This document shows, one piece after another, positions 17,501 to 25,273 of a stretch of DNA of 45,409 nt (position 1 is the stretch's first letter; each line of letters opens with the position of its first letter). The stretch covers positions 1 to 45,409 of the forward strand of contig JBDRNO010000205.1 of the NCBI GenBank assembly GCA_043811005.1. The letters run 5' to 3'. The translations under genes were made by a program, and so were the position numbers. A model generated the notes under the pieces. The model did not search any database and was not told the origin of the DNA. It was given only the letters and a program-made list of their open reading frames with translations. Origin of the DNA: JBDRNO01 sp043811005. GTDB lineage: Bacteria; Bacteroidota; Bacteroidia; NORP154.

Positions 17501-20018
17501 CTGCATCGGAGATTCTGCAGAGCTTCAATCAGATCTCGCCACCACTTATGAATGGCTGTTGAACAGCGCAAGTACGGGTTTGACCTCACAGGGTATTTTT
17601 GCATCAATTGGCGGGGATTATCAGGTTGTTGCAACAAATTCATTAGGATGTTCTGATACTTCCATAATAGAAACCGTAACTGTGCTGGGTCCGATTATTG
17701 ACATCAGTTCAATGGTCATTGACTCCAGCAGTTGCGGAAACTATGACGGGTCTATAACCGGCATCACATTTACCGGGACAGCCCCGTTCACTTATTTATG
17801 GGATGACGGGGCTTCACCGCTTGGAACTTCTTTGGATCTGACAGGCGTGATGGCTGGCTTATATAATCTGACCGTTACCGATTCAAGCGGTTGTATAAAT
17901 GTATCAGGGCCTTATTTTATCTATGATATTGGAACTCCCATTATAGATATTATTTCAATGATCATTGACTCAAGCAACTGCGGGAATAGTGATGGTTCCA
18001 TAACCGGGATAACCGTTAGTGACGGCACACCGCCATATACTTATGAATGGGTGAATAGTTCACTTGCAGTTGTTGGTGGTGATTCAGTTAATTTGGTTAA
18101 TGTTCCTGCCGATTCATATACACTGACCGTTGCCGATGCAGGCGGTTGTTCATCTGCATCTGGGCCTCATATTATCTATGATGTAGAAGCCCCACAAATA
18201 AATGATAGCGCAGCGGTTATTGACTCAAGCCGTTGCGATTCGGCAACCGGAGCAATTACTGGAATTACCGTTAGCGGGGGGATACCTCCCCTGACTTATA
18301 TTTGGTTAAATAGTATTTCAGATACTGTTGATGTCTCTTTAGGCATTATTGATGTGCCTTGTGATTCTTATACCTTAACTGTTATTGGTGCCGATGGCTG
18401 CGTTTCTTCACAAGTATTTATAGTACCTTGTTTCCCTGATCCTCCTGCTCCAACAGCGCCCTCCCCTCCACCTTATTGCCAGGGAGACGTTATTGCTGAC
18501 CTCACAGTCACCGGCACAGGAGGAACACTAACATGGTATTCGGATGCTGCATTAACCGTCTCTGTTTTTACCGGAAGCCCGTTTGCATCAGGTGCTACAA
18601 CAGATACTTCAATCTGGGTGACCGAAACAAGAAATGGTTGTGAAGGTACAGCAACACAGGTGGATATTACCGTAACACCTGCACCTGTTGTGGATGCCGG
18701 CTCAGATCAAGCTGTTTGTACCAATAATGCCGATGTTCTTCTGAACGGTTCTGTATCAGGTGGAACTACAACAGGTCAATGGATAACAATGGGAACAGGC
18801 GTATTTTCACCAGATGACATCTCCCTTAGTGCTATATATACACCAGGTGCAGCAGATATAGCTGCCGGAAGTGTATTGATAATACTTACTTCTACTAATA
18901 ATGGTGTTTGTAATGTTGTAACCGATACCCTGGTAATTACAATAACTCCTGCACCTGTTGTGGATGCCGGCTCAGATCAAACTGTTTGTGCTAATAATGC
19001 CAATGTTTCTCTAAGTGGATCCGTATCAGGTGGAACTGCAACAGGTCAATGGATAACAATGGGAACAGGTGTGTTTTCACCAGATGACATCTCACTTAGT
19101 GCTATATATACACCAAGTGCAGCAGATATAGCTGCCGGAAGTGTAGTGATAATACTTACTTCTACTAATAATGGTGTTTGTAATGCTGTAACCGATACCA
19201 TTGTAATTACAATAACTTCTGCACCAACAGCAGATGCCGGATCAGATCAAATTATCTGTGCAGGCGATGATGTTACACTATCCGGTTCAATAACAGTTGC
19301 AACAGGAGGTACATGGACAACAAGCGGCACGGGCACCTTTGACGATCCCAATATTCTAAATGCTATTTACACGCCAGGCGTTGCTGATATTACTGCAGGT
19401 GTGGTTACATTGTCATTAACATCCACAGGGAATGGGAATTGTTTACCGGCAGGAGGTTCTATTATCGTTATAATTAGCCCAAATCCGGTTGCTGCCTTTA
19501 CGTCATCCCCGCAATCAGGTGTTGCTCCTTTAAATGTTGATTTTACGGATGCATCAACCGTTAGTAGCGGTACTATTTGCTCCTGGTCTTGGGATTTTGG
19601 TGATGGAAGCATAGATACTGCGCAAAATCCAACACACGTATATACTAATATAGGAACATATACTGTTTGTCTCACTGTAACAACTTGTACCGGATGTACT
19701 GATACCACATGCTCAACTATAGACGTTGCAGTTGACGGAATAAAGGAGAATGATCTTAATTCATCTGTCAATATTTATCCCAATCCAACCAATAACGGGA
19801 TTATTAGTATAGAATTTAACAATCAGAATTCTAACGAGATAGAACTTACCTTTTTTAATATACTTGGGATGGAGGTTTCACGATCGCTAATATCCGTGAC
19901 CGGTAATTCTGACATACAAAAAATTGACCTGTCCGGCCAACCAAATGGCACCTACTTTATCCATGTCAGGAATGATGTGGAGAGTGTTGTAAGGAAGGTC
20001 ATATTTATAGGAAAGTAA
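14514..20018 (+). CDS. Large multidomain T9SS type A cargo protein
   Basis: A 1834-aa secreted surface protein. It has a signal peptide (about 1-24, ending NVQA) and a lamin-tail-like domain (about 26-190; VFINEIHYDN). A Calx-beta-like domain follows (about 198-300; VSIDVSIQNPSATDTFTVEV, then TITIVDDAIPESAETI), then a second lamin-tail-like domain (about 305-480; FFSEYIEGSSYNKAIEVYNP). Next comes a long run of Ig/PKD-like and SprB-like repeats (about 485-1655), including units starting VDAGSDQTVCANN. A PKD domain sits at about 1660-1738 (WSWDFGDGS). The T9SS type A sorting domain is at about 1752-1834, with YPNPTNNG and the end VRKVIFIGK. The domains suggest adhesion or matrix binding. The gene faces the - strand adhesin genes across a terminator. 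Confidence 0.88.
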   Translation: MSHFIKRNLTGILLISAININVQAQTVFINEIHYDNTSTDVNEGIEIAGPAGTDLTCYELLFYNGDDSLQDPSLFLTGTIPDQGCGYGTVWFAKSGIQNGSADAIGLYDTCSSAVIQFLSYEGQMQALDGPASGMTSTDIGVSEPSTTPIGQSLQLIGSGAIYTDFSWTGPVTSSEGSVNSGQIFCVGDTILSFAITTISVKEDTGIVSIDVSIQNPSATDTFTVEVAYNSGTASPGSDFNFTTQTLYFPPLDSSNQSATITIVDDAIPESAETIILALQNQSGGAILLDSVLTITIQGNDVVIASCSYLFFSEYIEGSSYNKAIEVYNPTPDTVDLSTYTFLKRTNGNGSVISYTFNGLMPPGDVFVIVNSQADSLTLLLLGDTISAITGFNGDDALAIVDPIGDTVDVFGEWGVDPGTDWTVDTGATSEYTLVRKANIKQGQLYWSTGATEWDVYPLDDFSHLGSHTMDPCTVDCSPFIADAGVDDTLCAGDTITLNASASGGTGSYSYAWYTDTTLSDTSIANPFATPLISTNYIVIATDLSTSCSDTDTVTVVVIPAPVADAGSDGPVCANNAAVFLNGSVSGGSTTGQWSTTGTGIFSPDDITLNATYTPNAADTAAGSVVLILTSTNNGVCAADVDTMIITITPSPVVDAGPDQTVCADNTIIYLNGSVSGGAAAGLWTTIGSGIFIPNDSSLNTAYILSPPDSIAGEVTLILTSTNNGNCLAVSDSIIITITPLPVANITALGATNFCFGDNTELQSDSANTYLWLLNGISTGQTTQNIFTSAAGDYQVIVTGTSGCTDTSAIETVVVNPLPVIDISLMTIDSSSCGSNDGVITGITVSSGTPPFTYQWVNSILTVVGGDSANLVNVSSDSYTLTVTDSNGCSAVSGPYTINDAGAPPAPTASSPSPYCSGDPIADLTAAGTGGTLYWFSDITLIDTLDSGSSFTSGATATDTFYVAEIGTCLGLATQVIITVNPIPTANITALDTTTFCIGDSAELQSDLATTYEWLLNSASTGLTSQGIFASIGGDYQVVATNSLGCSDTSIIETVTVLGPIIDISSMVIDSSSCGNYDGSITGITFTGTAPFTYLWDDGASPLGTSLDLTGVMAGLYNLTVTDSSGCINVSGPYFIYDIGTPIIDIISMIIDSSNCGNSDGSITGITVSDGTPPYTYEWVNSSLAVVGGDSVNLVNVPADSYTLTVADAGGCSSASGPHIIYDVEAPQINDSAAVIDSSRCDSATGAITGITVSGGIPPLTYIWLNSISDTVDVSLGIIDVPCDSYTLTVIGADGCVSSQVFIVPCFPDPPAPTAPSPPPYCQGDVIADLTVTGTGGTLTWYSDAALTVSVFTGSPFASGATTDTSIWVTETRNGCEGTATQVDITVTPAPVVDAGSDQAVCTNNADVLLNGSVSGGTTTGQWITMGTGVFSPDDISLSAIYTPGAADIAAGSVLIILTSTNNGVCNVVTDTLVITITPAPVVDAGSDQTVCANNANVSLSGSVSGGTATGQWITMGTGVFSPDDISLSAIYTPSAADIAAGSVVIILTSTNNGVCNAVTDTIVITITSAPTADAGSDQIICAGDDVTLSGSITVATGGTWTTSGTGTFDDPNILNAIYTPGVADITAGVVTLSLTSTGNGNCLPAGGSIIVIISPNPVAAFTSSPQSGVAPLNVDFTDASTVSSGTICSWSWDFGDGSIDTAQNPTHVYTNIGTYTVCLTVTTCTGCTDTTCSTIDVAVDGIKENDLNSSVNIYPNPTNNGIISIEFNNQNSNEIELTFFNILGMEVSRSLISVTGNSDIQKIDLSGQPNGTYFIHVRNDVESVVRKVIFIGK
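18681..19220 (+). repeat. Two near-identical 270-bp tandem units inside the cargo gene
   Basis: Units 18681-18950 and 18951-19220 differ at only a few positions. A diverged third unit of similar length begins at 19221, and older related units lie near 16190-16730. Each unit is 90 codons (start APVVDAGSDQ), so copy number can change without breaking the frame. Confidence 0.85.
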
Positions 20019-20059
20019 ACTGCTGTTAATAAATAGGGTAATACATTATTTTGAGCATT

Positions 20060-20092
20060 AACCCTGACAGGGTTGAGAACCCTGTCAGGGTT
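20060..20092. terminator. Bidirectional hairpin terminator between convergent genes
   Basis: AACCCTGACAGGGTT and its exact inverse AACCCTGTCAGGGTT form a 15-bp stem with a 3-nt loop. It is followed by TTTT on the + strand and preceded by AT-rich DNA, so it can serve the + strand cargo gene and the - strand adhesin. Confidence 0.75.
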
Positions 20093-20135
20093 TTATAAGT
20101 TATGGCTTTATCGTATCAGCGTTTGCCCTGTAGCT

Positions 20136-23100
20136 TTAGCGTATCAGGGTAACATGCCCCACAAATTCATGTTCTTCATTAAAAATATCCGTTACAGATA
20201 TGATATAAACATAAACTTCCTGCTGGGAGATTAGTGTGCCTCCGTTAGCAGTGCCATCCCATGGGATATGGATACTATTTGTTTCAAAGATCTCATCCCC
20301 CCACCTGTTATAGATGTACATTTCAAAATCCACTATTTCCACCCCCTTTATCGTGAAAAGATCGTTTATCCCGTCATTATTTGGGGAAAAAGTATTTGGG
20401 ATCCATATCCTTACATCCGGTTTAACTATCACCGGTTTAACAATTGTATCAGGGCATCCGTATTTGTTTATTACAATTAATTGAACAGAGTAGCAATATC
20501 CACAACCGGTCGAACCCACTTCTGGGTATGTGTGTGAAGGATGCTGAACATTAGAAGCGCTATCACCCATGCCGGATGCAGGATAATAGAAATCCCATTG
20601 CCAATAAAGAATACCATCACCTACCGGGGTCATATCAGTAAAATTGATTGTTGGATATAAAATTGTTGCTACATCCGGGTTAGCTTCAAAATCTGCCTGG
20701 GGGAATGGGGAAATAATGATCGTGTTATTATTTGACGAATAGCTCGTACATCCTTGTGGAGATATAACTGTTACCGATACATTAAAAGTTCCGGCATTTT
20801 CAAAGGTATGATTAGCGACAAATTGATTTTGTATAGTATCAGGAGGAGAACCATCACCGAAGTCCCAGATATAAGTTGAGTTAAAAATATCAGCAGCGGT
20901 ATCCACAAAGGTTATTGTTGCATGTTCGCAGCCGCTTGCAAATAATGGTTTTACACTAATTACAGGATAAGGATGAACATCAACTATCACCGAATCAATG
21001 GCTGTTGGTGTACCGCAGCCGTCATTTACTGTCAGTATGTAAGTAGTGGCTAAATAAGGATATACGGTAATAGACTGAGTTGTGTCACCGGTATTCCATG
21101 AATAAAAATAATTTCCATCACCGCCTGTAACAATTGCACCGATTGTCGTGCTATCCCCCACACAAACGGAATCGGGAACCGTGAAGATGATCAGGAATGG
21201 ATTAACAGTTACAGTAACACTGTCCGTTTTAGTGCATCCTAAGCTATCTGTAACGGTTACTATGTAGGTTGTAGGTGTTACGGGATATACCGTATCAGGG
21301 CCTGTTCCTGATATTGAACTATCGCTCCATACATAATTAAACCCACCTGTACCCCCTGCAGCATAAGCGCTGATCACCGCACTCATTCCAACGCAGATCA
21401 AGGTATCCTCTGCTGTAGTAATAACGATGCCAGGTGGTTCTGTAATAATTAAAGATACGGTTGTATCACAACCCAGCGTATCCGTTACTGTTACATTGTA
21501 TGTTCCCATTGCAAGACTTGTTGCCACCGAATCTGTTTGAACAGGGATGGTATTCCACACATAACTTAATGGTGATGCCCCACCGGAAACACTTACAGTT
21601 GCCGAACCGGTACTATCACCGTTGCAAAATACATTCGTAACATCAGTAATATTAGCAATCAATGTATCCGCTTCTATTATAGTCACATTTACGGTTGTAT
21701 CACAACCCAGCGTATCGGTCACTGTTATTGTATACATTCCCGCAGGAAGTCCTGTAGCAACAGGATCTGTCTGAACAGGTGATGTATTCCACAAATAAGT
21801 ATAAGGTGATGTCCCTCCTGTGGTACTTACCGTTGCTATTCCAGTGCTATCACCGCTGCAGTTTACATTTGTAATATTAGTAATGGTAGCAATTAATATA
21901 TCCGGCTCGGTGATCGTAATGATCGCTGAAGTATTACAACCCAATGTATCTGTTATTATTACAGTGTATGTTCCTGCAGAAAGTCCTGTAGCAGTATTAG
22001 TAATTTGAGTGGAGTCATCGTTCCACAAATAACTATAAGGTGCTGTCCCTCCACTTGCGGTGAGCAAAGCCGAACCGTCTGAACCGCCATAACAGCTAAC
22101 ATTTGTACTATCAGTAATACTTGCTATCAGAAGCGGTGGCTCTGTGATAGTTACACTGTCTGTTGCACTGCAGCCCATATTATCCGTAATAGTTACCGTA
22201 TAAATACCGGCAAAAAGTCCTGTTACCGTAACTGAGGTCTGAACTGGTGAAGTATTCCATGAATATGTGTATGCCGGGCTCCCGCCTCCTGCTGTTACCG
22301 TTGCTTCTCCATCATTGCCCCCATTGCAGCTTACATTGGTGCTGTCTGTTATATTGGCTGTAAGAAGATCCGGCTCATTAATTGTTACGGAAACACTGTC
22401 AGCGCATCCGCTGGAATCGGTTATGGCAGCCGTATAGGTTCCGGCTAAAAGCCCTGTGGCAATGGAATCCGTTTGTACGGGGGAGGTATCCCATAAATAG
22501 CTGTAAGATAGTGTTCCACCACTTGCGGTGAGCGCAGCCGAACCGTCATTCCCACCATTGCAGGTGACATGTATAACTCCTCCGGAGCTTGCCGTAAAAA
22601 CATCGGGCTGAGTAATTGTTACACCGGCATCCGTGATACAGCCATTTGTATCTATGACAGTAACTGTATAGCTTGTTGGTTCCAATCCGGTAGCAGTTGA
22701 ATCTGTTTGAAAAGGCGTAGTATTCCATATATAGCTGTAAGGCAGAGTTCCTCCGCTTGCGGTGACCGTAGCGGAACCATCATTGGCTCCGTTACAGCTT
22801 ACATTTTGAACATTGGTTATGCTGGCAGCAAGGGTATCGGGTTGACCTATTGTTGTATCTGCAGTTGCCATACATCCTTTCATATCCATTAAAGTAACTG
22901 TATAATCCCCGGCACATAAGCCGGTTGCTATCGGATCTGTTTTTATCGGTGCCGTATTCCATGAGTAGCCATAAGGTGGGTTTCCACCCGAACCGGTTAC
23001 CGATGCTGTTCCATCGCAAAAGCCATTGCAGCTAACACCGGTAATGCCTGTAATAGTAGCTGTCATAACATCCGGTTCTGTAATTTCCACATTAACAGAA

Positions 23101-25220
23101 GTATCACAGCCATTATTATCTGTAACTGTGATGATGTATATACCGGCAGAGACGCCCTGCAGGGCGTCTGTACTATCCCCGTTGTCCCACTGATAAGTAT
23201 AAGGCGGTGTACCTCCGCTTGTGGTGACCGTAGCGGAACCATCATTATACCCATTGCAGCTTATATCTGCCTTGAACATACTGTCAATTATTGGATCCGG
23301 TTCATTTATGGTTATTGCTAAAGTAAACTGGCATCCGCTAAGATCAGTTGCAGTTACATAATAGGAACCTGCTGAAAGCCCTGTTGCAAAAGAATCTGTT
23401 TGAACAGGTGTTGTATTCCATGAATAAGTATAAGGAGGTGTTCCACCTGAAACTGTTACTGATGCATATCCATCATTTCCTTTATTGCAAGTAACATTCT
23501 TAAGTGAATCAAGAGTAACTGTTACCTCCAGGTCACCTATCAAAGCGTTTGCCGAATCAGTACAATTATTGGAATCTATAACAAACACCGTATAAATACC
23601 TGATGGCAAGCCCGCAGCAGTATCTGTTGTTTGAACAGGAAATGAGTTCCATGAATATGTATAGGGAAGCGTCCCCCCTGATACAATTACACTTGCTTCC
23701 CCATCAGCGCTCCCGCAATTAGCAGGCACTTCGCTAACAGTTAACAAAAGTGGATCTGGCTCAGTTATAGTTACCGATGTTGTGGCAACACAATTATTCA
23801 TGTCTGTAACGGTTGCAACATAAGTTCCTGATGTCAGGGCTGTTGCAACAGAATCCGTTTGGGCTGGGATTGTATTCCATGAATAAGTATAAGGTGGTAT
23901 TCCTCCCGAACCGGTTACTGTTGCCTCTCCTGTATTATCACCATTACAACCTACATTGGTACTGCTGATAATATTTGCGTTTAGGATTACAGGTTCATTA
24001 ATGTTAACGCTTGCTGTTGTGTCACAACCATTTGCATCGGTTACTGTTACAATATATATTCCTGCGATAAGCCCGGTAGCTGTTGGTGCGGTTTGAGCAG
24101 GTATTGTATTCCATGAATATGTATAGAGCGGAGTACCTCCTGATGCCGATACAGTTGCTTGCCCATCATCTACGCCATTACAACCCACATCTGAGCTGTC
24201 AGTGATATCAGCTACAAGGGGAGAAAACGGCTGATTAATGACTATTGCGTCAATTGATGTGGTACAGCCATTAGAATCTGAAATTATTACCATATATGTC
24301 CCTGCTATAAGCCCGGTGGCAGTGGCTGTAGTTTGGGCTTGACTATCATCCCATAAATAAGTATAAGATAATGTTCCCCCCGCAGGCACTACTGTAGCTG
24401 CTCCGTTATTACCACCATAACAATCTACGTGGATAATTGAAGATATACTCGCTGTAAGAACCTGTGGTTGAGTAATAGTTACAGTATCTGAAATCGCACA
24501 TCCATTAATATCTGCTACAGTTATCGCATAATCCCCGGGAAATAAGCCGGTTACCGTTACCGTTGACTGAAAGGGTGTAGTGTTCCATACATAACTATAT
24601 GGCGGCATTCCTCCAGCCGCTACCACAGTTGCCTCCCCATCCCCGGCTCCATTGCAACTGATATTAACTATTGATGAAATACTTATGGTGAGAAGAGGCG
24701 GTTCATTAATAAATACACTTGCCGTAGTTTCACAACCGTTGGCATCAGTTACAGTTACATTATATGACCCAGTGGGAAGTCCGGTTGCAGTTGAGCCCGT
24801 TTGTAACGAGCTTGTATTCCATGAATATGTATAGGAAGTTGTCCCGCCTGATACGGTTACTGTCGCTGTACCCGTACTGTCGCCTTTGCAGCCAACGTTG
24901 GCAGAATCGGTAATAATTGCTTCCAGCAGGGATGGCTCGGTGATGGTTATGTTTGCTGTTGTATCACAACCATTGGCATCAGTAACAGTTACTGTATAAG
25001 TGCCCGGAGTTAAGCTGTTAGCTGTAGCTGTTGACTGGGGTGGTATAGTATTCCACGAATATGTATATAGCGGAGTACCCCCACTTGCGGTGAGCGTAGC
25101 CGAACCGTCTCCAGCCCCATTGCAGCTTACATCAACGCTTGCTGTTATAATTACAGTCAATAGTGTTGGCTCGGAAATGGTTGTATTTAATGAGATACTG
25201 CATCCATTGGCATCGGTCAC
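20136..25220 (-). CDS. Giant SprB-repeat adhesin, C-terminal part (after frameshift)
   Basis: A 1694-aa open frame; without its upstream partner it has no signal peptide. It contains 16 SprB-type repeats of about 75-80 residues (CNGANDGSATVTASGG ... YTVTVTDANGC). Two PKD/Ig-like units follow (LICVGMSAVISAYAAGGTGG; VCVGDSTTIGAIVTGG), then PKD domains (YIWDFGDGSPPD) and a C-terminal T9SS type B (gliding-motility-associated) sorting domain with IWIPNTFSPNNDGINDLF and MYIYNRWGDEIFETN. The reading frame continues upstream of the first ATG to about 25297 and joins the frame of 25274-29173 if 2 bp are removed. I therefore take this as the 3' part of one gene. Related to SprB, the mobile adhesin of gliding Flavobacterium. 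Confidence 0.85.
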   Translation of the reverse strand: MTDANGCSISLNTTISEPTLLTVIITASVDVSCNGAGDGSATLTASGGTPLYTYSWNTIPPQSTATANSLTPGTYTVTVTDANGCDTTANITITEPSLLEAIITDSANVGCKGDSTGTATVTVSGGTTSYTYSWNTSSLQTGSTATGLPTGSYNVTVTDANGCETTASVFINEPPLLTISISSIVNISCNGAGDGEATVVAAGGMPPYSYVWNTTPFQSTVTVTGLFPGDYAITVADINGCAISDTVTITQPQVLTASISSIIHVDCYGGNNGAATVVPAGGTLSYTYLWDDSQAQTTATATGLIAGTYMVIISDSNGCTTSIDAIVINQPFSPLVADITDSSDVGCNGVDDGQATVSASGGTPLYTYSWNTIPAQTAPTATGLIAGIYIVTVTDANGCDTTASVNINEPVILNANIISSTNVGCNGDNTGEATVTGSGGIPPYTYSWNTIPAQTDSVATALTSGTYVATVTDMNNCVATTSVTITEPDPLLLTVSEVPANCGSADGEASVIVSGGTLPYTYSWNSFPVQTTDTAAGLPSGIYTVFVIDSNNCTDSANALIGDLEVTVTLDSLKNVTCNKGNDGYASVTVSGGTPPYTYSWNTTPVQTDSFATGLSAGSYYVTATDLSGCQFTLAITINEPDPIIDSMFKADISCNGYNDGSATVTTSGGTPPYTYQWDNGDSTDALQGVSAGIYIITVTDNNGCDTSVNVEITEPDVMTATITGITGVSCNGFCDGTASVTGSGGNPPYGYSWNTAPIKTDPIATGLCAGDYTVTLMDMKGCMATADTTIGQPDTLAASITNVQNVSCNGANDGSATVTASGGTLPYSYIWNTTPFQTDSTATGLEPTSYTVTVIDTNGCITDAGVTITQPDVFTASSGGVIHVTCNGGNDGSAALTASGGTLSYSYLWDTSPVQTDSIATGLLAGTYTAAITDSSGCADSVSVTINEPDLLTANITDSTNVSCNGGNDGEATVTAGGGSPAYTYSWNTSPVQTSVTVTGLFAGIYTVTITDNMGCSATDSVTITEPPLLIASITDSTNVSCYGGSDGSALLTASGGTAPYSYLWNDDSTQITNTATGLSAGTYTVIITDTLGCNTSAIITITEPDILIATITNITNVNCSGDSTGIATVSTTGGTSPYTYLWNTSPVQTDPVATGLPAGMYTITVTDTLGCDTTVNVTIIEADTLIANITDVTNVFCNGDSTGSATVSVSGGASPLSYVWNTIPVQTDSVATSLAMGTYNVTVTDTLGCDTTVSLIITEPPGIVITTAEDTLICVGMSAVISAYAAGGTGGFNYVWSDSSISGTGPDTVYPVTPTTYIVTVTDSLGCTKTDSVTVTVNPFLIIFTVPDSVCVGDSTTIGAIVTGGDGNYFYSWNTGDTTQSITVYPYLATTYILTVNDGCGTPTAIDSVIVDVHPYPVISVKPLFASGCEHATITFVDTAADIFNSTYIWDFGDGSPPDTIQNQFVANHTFENAGTFNVSVTVISPQGCTSYSSNNNTIIISPFPQADFEANPDVATILYPTINFTDMTPVGDGILYWQWDFYYPASGMGDSASNVQHPSHTYPEVGSTGCGYCYSVQLIVINKYGCPDTIVKPVIVKPDVRIWIPNTFSPNNDGINDLFTIKGVEIVDFEMYIYNRWGDEIFETNSIHIPWDGTANGGTLISQQEVYVYIISVTDIFNEEHEFVGHVTLIR

Positions 25221-25273
25221 AATTACATTGTAAGTGCCGGCATATAAGCTATCAGCTATTGATTCTGTCTGAA

